From the NCBI RefSeq assembly GCF_039349365.1, contig NZ_CP134977.1:129201-193200 (forward strand): 64,000 nt of DNA, read 5' to 3'. Positions 48,901-58,440 of the stretch are shown in pieces. Source of the stretch: Buchnera aphidicola (Shivaphis celti). Its GTDB lineage: Bacteria; Pseudomonadota; Gammaproteobacteria; Enterobacterales; Enterobacteriaceae. The translations under genes were made by a program, and so were the position numbers. Within the stretch, counting starts at the first letter, position 1. Each line of letters begins with the position of its first letter. The notes beneath the pieces are model-generated. The model did not search any database. It saw only the letters and a program-made list of their open reading frames with translations, and was not told the DNA's origin.

Positions 48901-49461
48901 AATTATGTTAAAAATATTACTGTTCAAATGAAAAAAAAAAATATTACTACTTCTGTTGTCATAATTTTTGGAATTATATCAAATATTCGATCTAAGTATA
49001 CTAAAAATAAAAAAAATATTATGTTTTTAGAAATTACGAGAAATTTTCGTTGCATAGAAGTGATAGTATTTAATAATTTTTTAGTTTTGCATAAAAATAT
49101 ATTCAAAAAAGATAAAATAGTAATCATTGTTGGAAAATATATTTCAGATCATTCTATAATAGGTAAAAGAATATTATTAAATAATATAATAGATATTGAT
49201 TCTGCTCGTAATAAATATGTTAAAAAAATAATTTTGTTGATTAATCAATCTAATTTTTATAAAACAATATTATTAGATATAAAGAATATTTTGAAAAATT
49301 ATTCTAAAGGATTCATTCCTATTTATATATTTTATAGAACTAAAAATTCCTTTAGAAATTACAAATTTCAAAAATGCTGGAATATTACTTTATCGGAAGA
49401 ATTAATTGTCCAATTAAAAAATATTTTAGGAAATAAATGCGTTTATTTAAGTTTTAAATAA
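45964..49461 (+). CDS. dnaE: DNA polymerase III alpha subunit DnaE
   Basis: The replicative polymerase subunit. It has 1165 residues (E. coli 1160). The N-terminal PHP domain is FVHLSVCSDYSITRGL onward. The palm domain has GPGRGSGAGSLVAY, the catalytic aspartates in MPDFDIDFCMEKRD, and the third catalytic Asp in the TQLDKDDINYIGLLKFDFLG region. The beta-clamp-binding and OB regions follow; the last 250 residues are diverged and Lys/Ile/Asn-rich. Two consecutive ATGs (45964, 45967) make the exact start uncertain by one codon. The 3' end overlaps that of the convergent proS by 8 bp. Proofreading subunit dnaQ is at 55072. Confidence 0.98.
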   Translation: MMKPKFVHLSVCSDYSITRGLNTPKDLVKHAYTLGMPALGILDDSNFYGVVKFYKNAMKYGIKPIFGVRMRIKFNFIPNEFSIIKILAINDIGYRNLMVLISKSRTEFQIINNSNKKYFFILQDWLVNYREGLIILSGGVDGDFGKYAINKNYSLVYKLFDFYNKYFLNFYYIEINRTNRIYEKEYILYAIEIASLYHVPIVATNDVCFIHKIDFDTHRIKLAIDQRVMLSQNCFDNLYSTEQFMKTETQMCDLFSDIPSSLKNSVEIAKRCNVSIPTGNYFLPSFPTNSINAKEFLIQKSIFGLKSRLNILFPNINDSTSVIKKYYERLFMELKIINKMNFPSYFLIVMEFVQWAKKNNIPVGPGRGSGAGSLVAYALNITEIDPLKFDLIFERFLNPERLSMPDFDIDFCMEKRDIVIEHVKNFYGSDRVAQIITFGTMSARSVIRDVGRVLGYPYGFVNKIAQLIPMDIGITLKQALSKQCELLELFQKNVEVNKLINISKKLEGVTRNTGKHAGGIVISPQSLVQFTPLQNDENMFITQLDKDDINYIGLLKFDFLGLRTLTIINSAVCMINSWLKKNNQDNININHIKLNDEKSFDLLRTGNTIAVFQLESYGIRNLILKLKPDCFEDIISLIALFRPGPLQSGMVDNFINRKHGKENIYYPDKKWQHISLKPILESTYGIILYQEQVMQIAQVFAGYTLSKADILQRAMSKKKHQVMADQRIHFQYSAKKNGMSNQLSSKIFDLLEKFSGYGFNKSHSSAYALISYQTLWLKSNYPSEFMAAVMSADLDNLNKIKISIYECLKMNIKILPPDINQSKYFFIVNQDRCIVYGLGAIKGLGKAVIQNILSVRKRIGKFNSFFEFCVTVQEKFINKRILEKLIFSGSFDCFKIKRFLLISLIPFAIQLSDQYRSGHQKNQLQLFQSMHADDRIFRNKIQEKFITAWTNKLKLDYEKDVLGFYLTGDPLSEYLYELNNYVKNITVQMKKKNITTSVVIIFGIISNIRSKYTKNKKNIMFLEITRNFRCIEVIVFNNFLVLHKNIFKKDKIVIIVGKYISDHSIIGKRILLNNIIDIDSARNKYVKKIILLINQSNFYKTILLDIKNILKNYSKGFIPIYIFYRTKNSFRNYKFQKCWNITLSEELIVQLKNILGNKCVYLSFK

Positions 49462-51160
49462 TTTTATTATATATATTTTTTTTAATTATATCAGCAATTT
49501 GATTAATTGGAATAAGTTTTTTTTTTTGAATTTCCTTTCTTTTCTGATATTCAATAAGATTGGATTTTAAAGTCTCATGATTAATAATAATTATATTTGG
49601 TATACCAATTAAATTGATATCATATAATTTTTCTCCTATATTTTTTTTTCTATTTTCTAATAATACAGATATACCTTTTTGTTTTAGCTCTTCATATAAT
49701 ATTTCTGATATTTTAACAGTTTTTTTGCATTTGTGAAAATTAATTGGAATAATTGCTGCGTGAAATGGAGCAATTTCATTTGTCCAAATAATTCCTCTTT
49801 TATCATGATTTTGTTCAATAATTGCAGAGATTAATCTAGTAACCCCAATACCATAACATCCCATATGTATAGTTTTGTTTATTCCATTTTTGTTTTTTAA
49901 TTTCAGATTAAAATAATTTGAATATTTTTTTCCTATTTGAAATATGTGTCCTATTTCAATACTTTTTTTTATTTTATATTTTTTATTTTTATTTTTATTA
50001 ATAACAATATTTTTTATTTTTGAAAAAAGAAAATCTTGATTTAAAATATGATTTTTAAAAAATATATTATTAATAATTACTATTGGAAAAATGTGTTTTA
50101 AAAACACAATATCTTGGTTTATAATTATTTTTTTTTTAAAATTTATTTTTTTATTTTTTTTAATGATTGTATTGATTTCGTGGTAGTTAAGAAAATTTAT
50201 TTTTTCATTTTCTTGATTTAGATTAAGAATAGTTTTAATTTTTTCTTCATTAAGTATTTGATCTCCTTTGATCATAAAAATAATAAAATTGTTTTTTTTT
50301 TTATCATTTTTTATAATAAAAATTTTAATAATATTTTTTTTTATTATAAGGAATATTTTTTTCATTTGATAATTATTTTTATTATATATATTTTTGATGT
50401 TTAAATATTCTTTTTTTTGAAAAATAGTTGTTTTTTTTGCTTTTTGGATTTTATTGATTATATTTTTTGATTGCTGAATATTTTTTGAAGCAATAATAAT
50501 TGCATCTTCTCCATTTTTAGATAATGCTTGAAATTCATGAGATACCTTTCCTCCAATAACTCCAGATTCTGCTTGCACTGGATAAACGATTAAATTCATT
50601 TTTTTAAATATTTTCATATATGTTTGGTACATTTTTTTATATGTTTTTGATAATGAATCTTTATTTTCATGAAAAGAATATGCATCTTTCATAATAAATT
50701 CTTTTGACCTGATTACCCCAAACCTTGGTCTAATTTCATCTCTAAATTTTGTTTGTATTTGATAAAGAATTAATGGAAATTTTTTATATGATGTCATTTC
50801 TTGTTTAATAAATTCTGTAACCATTTCTTCATGTGTCGGACTTAATATAAAAATTTTTTTATTTCTATCTTTTATTTTTATTAATTCATTTCCATATTTT
50901 TTTATTCTATCACTTTTTTTCCATAAATATTCTGGTTGCATAATTGGAAAATACATTTCAATAGATCCAATTTTTTTCATTTCGTATCTTATTATTTTTT
51001 TTATTTTTTTAATAACTTTTAGTCCCAGTGGTAGCCAAATATATATTCCGGAACTGATACTTCTTATTAGCCCTGCTTTAATCATTAATTTGTGACTAAT
51101 AGAATTAATATTATTAGATATATTTTTTATTGTGTTTAATGGATATTCGCTAGTTCGCAT
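49454..51160 (-). CDS. proS: Prolyl-tRNA synthetase
   Basis: Charges tRNA-Pro. A class II synthetase of bacterial type, 568 residues (E. coli 572). Motif 2 is in QTKFRDEIRPRFGVIRSKEF, preceded by the ATP-contact LSPTHEEMVTEFI, and motif 3 is in MGCYGIGVTRLISAIIEQ. The anticodon-binding domain is at about 465-568. The editing insertion (about 225-400) is present but is extremely Lys/Ile/Asn-rich and barely alignable apart from IKGDQILNEEKI. Misacylation editing may be weakened (inference). Confidence 0.96.
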   Translation of the reverse strand: MRTSEYPLNTIKNISNNINSISHKLMIKAGLIRSISSGIYIWLPLGLKVIKKIKKIIRYEMKKIGSIEMYFPIMQPEYLWKKSDRIKKYGNELIKIKDRNKKIFILSPTHEEMVTEFIKQEMTSYKKFPLILYQIQTKFRDEIRPRFGVIRSKEFIMKDAYSFHENKDSLSKTYKKMYQTYMKIFKKMNLIVYPVQAESGVIGGKVSHEFQALSKNGEDAIIIASKNIQQSKNIINKIQKAKKTTIFQKKEYLNIKNIYNKNNYQMKKIFLIIKKNIIKIFIIKNDKKKNNFIIFMIKGDQILNEEKIKTILNLNQENEKINFLNYHEINTIIKKNKKINFKKKIIINQDIVFLKHIFPIVIINNIFFKNHILNQDFLFSKIKNIVINKNKNKKYKIKKSIEIGHIFQIGKKYSNYFNLKLKNKNGINKTIHMGCYGIGVTRLISAIIEQNHDKRGIIWTNEIAPFHAAIIPINFHKCKKTVKISEILYEELKQKGISVLLENRKKNIGEKLYDINLIGIPNIIIINHETLKSNLIEYQKRKEIQKKKLIPINQIADIIKKNIYNKII

Positions 51161-51260
51161 GATTTTTTTGTTTTAATTTGAATTTAATAATATTTTATTA
51201 TATTTATATTTTTATATTTGTATTTTATTTCTGACATATTATGGATATTTTTTTTAAATT

Positions 51261-52994
51261 CTACATTTTTTCTATTGTGTGAATACCTAATAGTTTTAAT
51301 CCTAACTTAATAGTTTTTGCAACTAAAACGGATAATTTAATTCTACTATATTTAGTTTTAATTTTTTTAGCATATAAAATGGGGTATTTTTCATAAAAAA
51401 TAGAGAATAAAGATGATAGTTTAAATAAATATATGCAAAGAAAATGAGGAAATCCATTATTTGTGATATCTTCAAGAATTTCTTCAAATTGTAATATTTT
51501 TATAGAAATTTGAATTTCTATTTTTTTTTTTAAAATTATTTTTTTGTTTTTTTTTTTTATTTTTAATTTATTTTTTTTTATAATAGAACAAATTCTTGTA
51601 TATGTATATTGAATGTATAATGCTGTATTTCCTTGAAAAGATAGCATTTTATTCCAATCAAAAATATAATTTTTAGTTCGATTTTTAGATAAATCGGAAT
51701 ATTTTATTGCGCTAATTCCGATAATTTTTGATATATAAGATATTTTTTTTTTATTTAAGTATGGATTTTTTTTTTTTATAATATCTGTAGATTTTTTAAT
51801 TGATTCTTTTATTAGTGTTTTGAGTTTAATGGGCTTTCCTTCTCTAGTTTTAAATGGTTTATTTTCTTTTGTTAATACCATACCAAAAGCATGATGTTCT
51901 AAATGAAAATTTTCTGGAACATATTTTGCTTTTTTTGCAATTATTTCAATTTGTTTTAAGTGTTGTTTTTGTCGTATATCCGTATAATAAATAATTCTAT
52001 TTGCTTTTAATATTTGCATTCTGTATTTCAGGCATGCTAAATCAATTGTTGAATATAAAAAACTACTATCATTTTTTTTTAAAATTACTCCCATCGGTTT
52101 TCCATGTTTGTTTTTTATATTTTCGAGATATACAATAATATTTCCGAGATGATTATTCGTAATTTTTTTTTTTTTTAATTCTTTTATCATATGAGGTAAA
52201 AAATGAATATAAAAACTTTCTCCTAAAATATGTTCTTTTTTTAATGATATATTTAATATATCATAAATTTTTTGATTTTCGATCATTGTAATTTCAATAA
52301 TTTTTTTCCATATTTCGATATATTTTTTATTTTTTTTTTGTAATTCAATTAAATATTGATGTGATTTTTTTTTGAAAATTATGTTTTTTTCATATATTTG
52401 TTTTGATTTTTGATAAAATTTTTCTAAATCTTGTAAAGATAATTGATTTATTTTATATAATTTTTTTTTTTTCTTAATCAATGCAATCATCATGCCAAAT
52501 TGTATTCCCCAATCTCCGATATGATTCATTCTTTTTACTTGATAACCTATAAATTCCATCGTTCGTGCCATGACATCTCCGATTATTGTAGATCGCAAGT
52601 GTCCTACATGCATCTCTTTCGCCATATTAGGAGATGAGTAATCTATTACAACTGTTTTTTTAACATTTTTTTTTATTCCTAATCTTGTAGAATAATATAT
52701 ATTTTCTAATTTTTTTGATATCCAATTTTCATCAATCAATATGTTAATGAAGCCAGGAGAAGAATATTTTATTTTTTTAAATATTTTGTAAGAATTAATA
52801 TTTTTAATAATTTTTTCAGATAATATTTTTGTATTAATTTTTAATTTGCTAGCAACAGGAATAATTCCATTAATTTGATAATGCCATAATTTAGTATTAT
52901 CGGTCCATTGCATACTACTAATGTAATGATGAGGTATTTTTTCTTTTAAACATGCTTTTATTAAATATTCATTTAAAATTTTTTTAATTTTCAT
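51261..52994 (-). CDS. argS: Arginyl-tRNA synthetase
   Basis: Charges tRNA-Arg. A class I synthetase of 577 residues, the E. coli length. The HIGH-type motif reads MHVGHLRSTIIGD after the conserved VVIDYSSPNMAKEM. FGMVLTKENKPFKTREGKPIKL is the KMSKS-region equivalent, and FDWNKMLSFQGNTALYIQYTYTR follows. The C-terminal anticodon-binding domain is Lys/Ile-rich. It is divergent from the 16S rRNA gene, with the rRNA promoter in between. The arginine-rRNA neighbourhood (argS next to rrs) is typical of Buchnera. Confidence 0.97.
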   Translation of the reverse strand: MKIKKILNEYLIKACLKEKIPHHYISSMQWTDNTKLWHYQINGIIPVASKLKINTKILSEKIIKNINSYKIFKKIKYSSPGFINILIDENWISKKLENIYYSTRLGIKKNVKKTVVIDYSSPNMAKEMHVGHLRSTIIGDVMARTMEFIGYQVKRMNHIGDWGIQFGMMIALIKKKKKLYKINQLSLQDLEKFYQKSKQIYEKNIIFKKKSHQYLIELQKKNKKYIEIWKKIIEITMIENQKIYDILNISLKKEHILGESFYIHFLPHMIKELKKKKITNNHLGNIIVYLENIKNKHGKPMGVILKKNDSSFLYSTIDLACLKYRMQILKANRIIYYTDIRQKQHLKQIEIIAKKAKYVPENFHLEHHAFGMVLTKENKPFKTREGKPIKLKTLIKESIKKSTDIIKKKNPYLNKKKISYISKIIGISAIKYSDLSKNRTKNYIFDWNKMLSFQGNTALYIQYTYTRICSIIKKNKLKIKKKNKKIILKKKIEIQISIKILQFEEILEDITNNGFPHFLCIYLFKLSSLFSIFYEKYPILYAKKIKTKYSRIKLSVLVAKTIKLGLKLLGIHTIEKM

Positions 52995-53086
52995 ATCTTT
53001 TTAATTAATAGTGTATAAAATTTCATGTTATAAATTATAAATTATTTCGTTAATAAAAATAATAATATTAAAATATAATAAATTTG

Positions 53087-53114
53087 TTGACATATTTTTG
53101 TAATCATGTAATAT
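53087..53114 (+). promoter_or_regulatory. rRNA promoter upstream of 16S
   Basis: A perfect -35 TTGACA (53087-53092) is separated by 16 bp from TAATAT (53109-53114). This is the best promoter match seen in the divergent argS/rrs gap (52995-53271). Transcription would begin near 53121, upstream of boxA. Confidence 0.75.
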
Positions 53115-53136
53115 GTACTTATAAGTTTGTTGATTA

Positions 53137-53150
53137 TGCTCTTTAAAAAT
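53137..53150 (+). promoter_or_regulatory. boxA-like antitermination element in the rRNA leader
   Basis: TGCTCTTTAAAAAT matches the enterobacterial rRNA boxA (TGCTCTTTAACAA) at all but one position. In E. coli this element recruits NusB/NusE so that RNA polymerase is not terminated within structured rRNA. It lies between the promoter and the processing stem. Confidence 0.7.
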
Positions 53151-53159
53151 TGATTACAT

Positions 53160-53175
53160 AATTAATGTGGGCACT
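53160..53175 (+). promoter_or_regulatory. 5' arm of the 16S RNase III processing stem
   Basis: AATTAATGTGGGCACT pairs with the 3' arm at 54849-54864 (AGTGCCCACATCAATT) with a single mismatch in 16. The pair encloses the 16S gene, as expected for the RNase III processing stem of pre-16S. The enzyme itself is encoded at 59274 (rnc). Confidence 0.85.
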
Positions 53176-53271
53176 GAAAATTAATTGCAAAATTTTCTTC
53201 TATTATATATTTTAATAGAGGATGAGTTTTTCAGAAGTTTATACTATTATTTTTAATTTAATAATAGTAAT

Positions 53272-54825
<1,554 letters not shown>

Positions 54826-54848
54826 CTAAATTTGCAATTATATTTTAT

Positions 54849-54864
54849 AGTGCCCACATCAATT
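54849..54864 (+). promoter_or_regulatory. 3' arm of the 16S RNase III processing stem
   Basis: AGTGCCCACATCAATT begins 23 bases after the mature 16S 3' end and is complementary to 53160-53175 with one mismatch. It marks the 16S precursor boundary ahead of tRNA-Ile. Confidence 0.85.
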
Positions 54865-54881
54865 ATTTAATTTTTATATAT

Positions 54882-54955
<74 letters not shown>

Positions 54956-54977
54956 AAATAAATAATAATCTATTTTT

Positions 54978-55050
54978 GGGGCTGTAGCTCAGCTGGGAGA
55001 GCGCCTGCCTTGCACGCAGGAGGTCAGCGGTTCAATCCCGCTTAGCTCCA
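54978..55050 (+). tRNA. alaT: tRNA-Ala (anticodon TGC)
   Basis: A 73-nt cloverleaf close to E. coli tRNA-Ala1B. Acceptor GGGGCTG pairs with TAGCTCC (with a G-T pair), the anticodon loop CTTGCAC has TGC at 55011-55013, and the T-arm is GCGGTTCAATCCCGC. The 3' CCA is not encoded. It follows tRNA-Ile by 22 bp and precedes dnaQ by 21 bp with no terminator in between. Confidence 0.97.
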
Positions 55051-55071
55051 TAATTTATATTTAATTTATTT

Positions 55072-55788
55072 ATGAAAAAAAATTGTATAAGAAAAATATC
55101 TCTTGATATTGAAACAACTGGTTTAAATAAAACAGGTCCAGTTTATTTAGGTCATAAAATTATTGAGATAGGCGCTGTAGAAATTATTAATAGAGAAATT
55201 ACAAAAAATCATTTTCATTTTTTCCTTAATCCAGGAAGGTTAATTGATCACGAAGCTTTTAAGATACATGGAATAAAAAATGATGATTTGTTAAATAAAC
55301 CTAAATTTTCTGATATATACTTAAATTTTTTAAGTTATATTGGAAATTCTGATATTATTGTTCATAATTCTAAATTTGATATTAGTTTTTTGAATTACGA
55401 AATTAAAAACTTAAATTTAAATTATAAAAAAATATCTGATTATTGTCATGTTATTGATACTTTAACCATGGCTAGGAAAATTTTTCCTGGAAAAAAAAAT
55501 AATTTAGATGCTTTATGTAAAAGATATAAAATTAATCATTCTGACAGAAAATTACATAGTGCTTTTCTAGATGCTACATTATTAGCAAAATTGTATTTAA
55601 GAATGACAACTGTTCAAAAAATTATGAATTTTGAATTTTGCCACCTTAAAAATATCAGTTTGATAAAAGATATAGATAAATTTAATAAAGACTTAGTTGT
55701 TTTAAAGACTTCAAAATTGGAGTATAATACTCATTTAGAGTATTTAAACAACATGATGGAAAAAAGTGGTTGTTTATGGATGAATTAA
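55072..55788 (+). CDS. dnaQ: DNA polymerase III epsilon (proofreading) subunit DnaQ
   Basis: The 3'-5' exonuclease of the replicase. The product has 238 residues (E. coli 243). Exo I is SLDIETTGLN (catalytic Asp/Glu), Exo II is IVHNSKFDISFLNYE, and Exo III is HSAFLDATLLAKLY with the catalytic His and Asp. The C-terminal tail that binds DnaE is diverged but present. The ATG is 21 bp downstream of tRNA-Ala, so it is probably expressed from the rRNA promoter. The nearby placement of tRNA-Asp reproduces the E. coli dnaQ-aspV pair. Confidence 0.97.
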   Translation: MKKNCIRKISLDIETTGLNKTGPVYLGHKIIEIGAVEIINREITKNHFHFFLNPGRLIDHEAFKIHGIKNDDLLNKPKFSDIYLNFLSYIGNSDIIVHNSKFDISFLNYEIKNLNLNYKKISDYCHVIDTLTMARKIFPGKKNNLDALCKRYKINHSDRKLHSAFLDATLLAKLYLRMTTVQKIMNFEFCHLKNISLIKDIDKFNKDLVVLKTSKLEYNTHLEYLNNMMEKSGCLWMN

Positions 55789-55807
55789 ATTGATTTTGTT
55801 TTTATTA

Positions 55808-55832
55808 TTTTTTTTTTTTTTTTTTTTTTTTT
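55808..55832. repeat. Poly(T) tract of 25 bases
   Basis: Twenty-five consecutive T residues abut the first base of the mature tRNA-Asp. It is the longest homopolymer I found in the window. Without a stem in front it is not a classical terminator of dnaQ, although a U-run may still cause pausing or slippage. The exact length needs read-level support. Confidence 0.85.
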
Positions 55833-55906
55833 GGTGCGGTAGTTCAGTTGGTTAGAATATTGGCTTGTCACGCCAGGGGTCGCGGGTTCGAATCCCGTCC
55901 GCACCG
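55833..55906 (+). tRNA. aspV: tRNA-Asp (anticodon GTC)
   Basis: A 74-nt cloverleaf. Acceptor GGTGCGG pairs with CCGCACC, D-arm TAGTTCAGTTGGTTAGAAT is E. coli-like, the anticodon loop CTTGTCACG has GTC, and the T-arm is CGCGGGTTCGAATCCCG. The 3' CCA is not encoded. It follows dnaQ on the same strand, as aspV follows dnaQ in E. coli. Confidence 0.97.
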
Positions 55907-56022
55907 TATTATTTTATAAAATAGTTATATTATTATAATAAAATGAAGTTGTTTTTTATTTTTTAAGATTAATAATATAATTTGAATTCATATATTTTAT
56001 TATAAATAGGTTTTGTTTTTTT

Positions 56023-56493
56023 ATGAACAAAAAACATATTGTTACATGGGATATGTTACAAATATATACAAAAAAATTAGCATATAAAATACTTCCAATA
56101 AAACAATGGAGTGGAATTATTGCTGTTAGTAGAGGCGGTTTAATTCCATCAGCATTATTAGCTCGAGAATTAAGCATAAGATATGTTGATACTGTTTGTA
56201 TATCAAGTTATAATTATCACCATTTAAAAAATATTACGGTAATTAAAAAATCAAAATTACAAGGGAATGATATTATTGTCATGGATGATTTAGTTGATAC
56301 TGGAGGAACAGCGAAAGTTATTAGGAAATTGTATCCAAATGCATATTTTGTTACAGTTTTTGCTAAACCAAAAGGTAGAAAATTGGTCGATAATTATATC
56401 ATTGATATTCCTCAAAATGTATGGATAGAACAGCCATGGGATATGGAAGTTACTTATATTTCACCTTTAATTGAAGAATCGAAATTATTATGA
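56023..56493 (+). CDS. gpt: Xanthine-guanine phosphoribosyltransferase Gpt
   Basis: Salvages guanine and xanthine to GMP and XMP using PRPP. The product is 156 residues. The PRPP-binding loop is [12 protein letters not shown] at residues 86-97. The N-terminal [17 protein letters not shown], the [21 protein letters not shown] block and the C-terminal [12 protein letters not shown] align throughout with E. coli Gpt (152). Together with guaC in the same window, it indicates purine salvage from the host or from internal turnover. Confidence 0.96.
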   Translation: MNKKHIVTWDMLQIYTKKLAYKILPIKQWSGIIAVSRGGLIPSALLARELSIRYVDTVCISSYNYHHLKNITVIKKSKLQGNDIIVMDDLVDTGGTAKVIRKLYPNAYFVTVFAKPKGRKLVDNYIIDIPQNVWIEQPWDMEVTYISPLIEESKLL

Positions 56494-56549
56494 TAATAAT
56501 TTTAAAAATACTATTTAGTATTTTAATTAACTAAATTTAATGATGGATT

Positions 56550-57014
56550 ATGAAAAACGAAATTAAAAGAATTTCTTATTTAATAAAAGATAAAAAAAAA
56601 GAAATATTTTTTATAAAAAAAATTTCAAATAAAAATATTAAAATTCTTTTGCAACGTGTTAAAAAAGATATAAAGAATGCTTATAAATATTCATTATCTA
56701 ATATTATTTCTATGATCTTGCCTGATATTGATAATTTAGAAAGATCTTTACAAGCTATGAAAAATATAAAAGATTTTAATGAAATAAAACACGATTTGAA
56801 AAAGATCTTATTTTCTTTTTTAGAATTGTTTAAAAAAAACAATGTTTTTATAATTAACGATGTTGGTAAGTTATTTAATCCTAATATACATCAAGCGATA
56901 TCTATAGCAAAAAAAAGTAATTTTAAATCTAATTATATTATTGAAGTAATGCAGAACGGGTATCAATTAAATAAGAGATTATTACGTCCTGCTATGGTTG
57001 TTGTTTCACAATAA
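56550..57014 (+). CDS. grpE: Nucleotide exchange factor GrpE (second, fuller paralog)
   Basis: A GrpE-type exchange factor for DnaK, 154 residues (E. coli 197). The N-terminal disordered region is missing. The long helix is shortened and Lys-rich (residues 1-55), and the helical bundle is recognisable (SMILPDIDNLERSLQAM). The C-terminal beta-domain is complete: LFNPNIHQAISIA and IEVMQNGYQLNKRLLRPAMVVVS, the parts that contact DnaK. It complements the truncated copy at 11634-11969. In this genome it sits just upstream of smpB. It is the copy most likely to function alone. Confidence 0.92.
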   Translation: MKNEIKRISYLIKDKKKEIFFIKKISNKNIKILLQRVKKDIKNAYKYSLSNIISMILPDIDNLERSLQAMKNIKDFNEIKHDLKKILFSFLELFKKNNVFIINDVGKLFNPNIHQAISIAKKSNFKSNYIIEVMQNGYQLNKRLLRPAMVVVSQ

Positions 57015-57057
57015 AAATTGAATTTATTGATATAACAATTTTTAATATAAAAATAAA

Positions 57058-57537
57058 ATGATTAATTTAAAAAATAAAAGAAATATAGAAAAATTTTTTA
57101 TTACAAAAAATAAGAAGGTGTATTATAATTTTTTTGTTGAAAGCATTATTGAAGCTGGTTTGGTATTGCAAGGTTGGGAAGTTCGTTCTTTACGTGAAAA
57201 AAAAGTAAATATCGTTAATGCATATTTTTTTTTTAAGAACAATGCAGTATATTTAACTGGATTGGATATACAATCTAATGTTATTAAAAAATTAAATAAA
57301 AATATTCACTCTAATCGAAATATAAAAGTTTTATTAAAAAAAAAAGAAATTGATTTTTTGTATGGAAAATTTCAAACTCGAGGATATAGTTTAATTGCAC
57401 TTTCTTTATATTGGAAAGGTGTGTGGTGTAAAGTACAAATTGCTATATCCAAAGGTAAGAAAAAGATAGATAAACGATTATATAAAAAAAATAAAGAATG
57501 GAATATAGAAAAAAATAGAATAAAAAAAATTATTTAA
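57058..57537 (+). CDS. smpB: tmRNA-binding protein SmpB
   Basis: Binds tmRNA and the ribosomal A site during trans-translation. The 159 residues are essentially the E. coli length (160). The OB-fold contains YNFFVESIIEAGLVLQGWEVRSLREKKVN and YSLIALSLYWKGVWCKVQIAISKGKK; the basic C-terminal tail (KKIDKRLYKKNKEWNIEKN) that mimics an mRNA in the channel is kept. Its RNA partner is ssrA at 13013-13370. Confidence 0.97.
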   Translation: MINLKNKRNIEKFFITKNKKVYYNFFVESIIEAGLVLQGWEVRSLREKKVNIVNAYFFFKNNAVYLTGLDIQSNVIKKLNKNIHSNRNIKVLLKKKEIDFLYGKFQTRGYSLIALSLYWKGVWCKVQIAISKGKKKIDKRLYKKNKEWNIEKNRIKKII

Positions 57538-57547
57538 CAGTGATTTC

Positions 57548-58036
57548 ATGATAAATATGAAAAAAAATTTTTTTAGTAGTACTGTTTCTTCAAAAGATAA
57601 AATATGGATGCAATTAGCTTTAATTCTGGCTAATAAAGCGAAATGTATTAATGAAGTACCGGTAGGTGCAATTTTAATATTTGAAAATCGTATTATTGGA
57701 TCTGGTTTTAATTGTTCTATTGCTAATCATGATCCCACTGCTCATGCTGAAATTATAGCAATTCAAGAAGGAGGAAAAATTTTAAAAAATTATAGACTAA
57801 ATCATACTACATTATATGTTACTCTACAACCATGTATTATGTGTTTAGGAGCTATTATAAATAGTAGAATTAGTCGATTAGTAATTGGTACAAAGTTTTT
57901 AAAAAAAAAAAAAGATTTGTATAATACATCAGAAATTTTACAAGTATTAAAAACTAAAATTGAATTTTCTGATTCAATTTCTCTTACATCTTGCACGAAT
58001 ATTATAAAAAAATTTTTTCAATCAAAACGTTTGTAA
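57548..58036 (+). CDS. tadA: tRNA-specific adenosine deaminase TadA
   Basis: Converts A34 to inosine in tRNA-Arg(ACG). A zinc-dependent cytidine/deoxycytidylate deaminase fold of 162 residues. HAE (H66, E68) and PCIMC (C96, C99) are the zinc ligands and proton shuttle. The start could be ATG 57548 or ATG 57557. An A13 tract at 57901-57913 codes for the KKKK in FLKKKKDLYN; it is in frame but is a potential slippage site. The gene overlaps nothing and lies 10 bp after smpB. Confidence 0.95.
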   Translation: MINMKKNFFSSTVSSKDKIWMQLALILANKAKCINEVPVGAILIFENRIIGSGFNCSIANHDPTAHAEIIAIQEGGKILKNYRLNHTTLYVTLQPCIMCLGAIINSRISRLVIGTKFLKKKKDLYNTSEILQVLKTKIEFSDSISLTSCTNIIKKFFQSKRL

Positions 58037-58056
58037 TGATTTGAATAAGAAAAAAA

Positions 58057-58437
58057 TTAACGTTCTAAAATTACTACTGTACAAACATATTTTTTTTCAT
58101 CAGTAATGCTGATGTGAGTAAATTTTATTTTTAATATTTTAATTATTTTTTTTGTTTCATTTAAAAAAATAATTATTGGTTTTCCATATTTATTATGATG
58201 TAATTCAATATTTTTAAATTTTATTTCTTTTCTAATACCAGTTCCAATTGCTTTAGAAATAGACTCTTTTATTGAAAATCTCTTAGCTAAAAAATTTATT
58301 TTTTCTTTTTCTTGAAAAAACTGATTTAATTCATAATTTGATAGTATTTTTATAACAAATTTTTTTTTAAATTTATTAAATATTTTTTTTATTCTTTTTT
58401 TTTGTAAAATATCTATTCCAATTCCAATGATTGACAT
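58057..58437 (-). CDS. acpS: Holo-[acyl-carrier-protein] synthase AcpS
   Basis: Transfers 4'-phosphopantetheine to apo-ACP, needed for fatty-acid synthesis. The product is 126 residues, the E. coli length. The metal-binding Asp is in IGIGIDILQKKRI and the Glu is in RFSIKESISKAIGTG. The ATG at 58437 lies 3 bp from the era stop at 58441. In E. coli pdxJ and recO lie between acpS and era; both are missing here. Confidence 0.95.
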   Translation of the reverse strand: MSIIGIGIDILQKKRIKKIFNKFKKKFVIKILSNYELNQFFQEKEKINFLAKRFSIKESISKAIGTGIRKEIKFKNIELHHNKYGKPIIIFLNETKKIIKILKIKFTHISITDEKKYVCTVVILER

Positions 58438-58440
58438 ATT

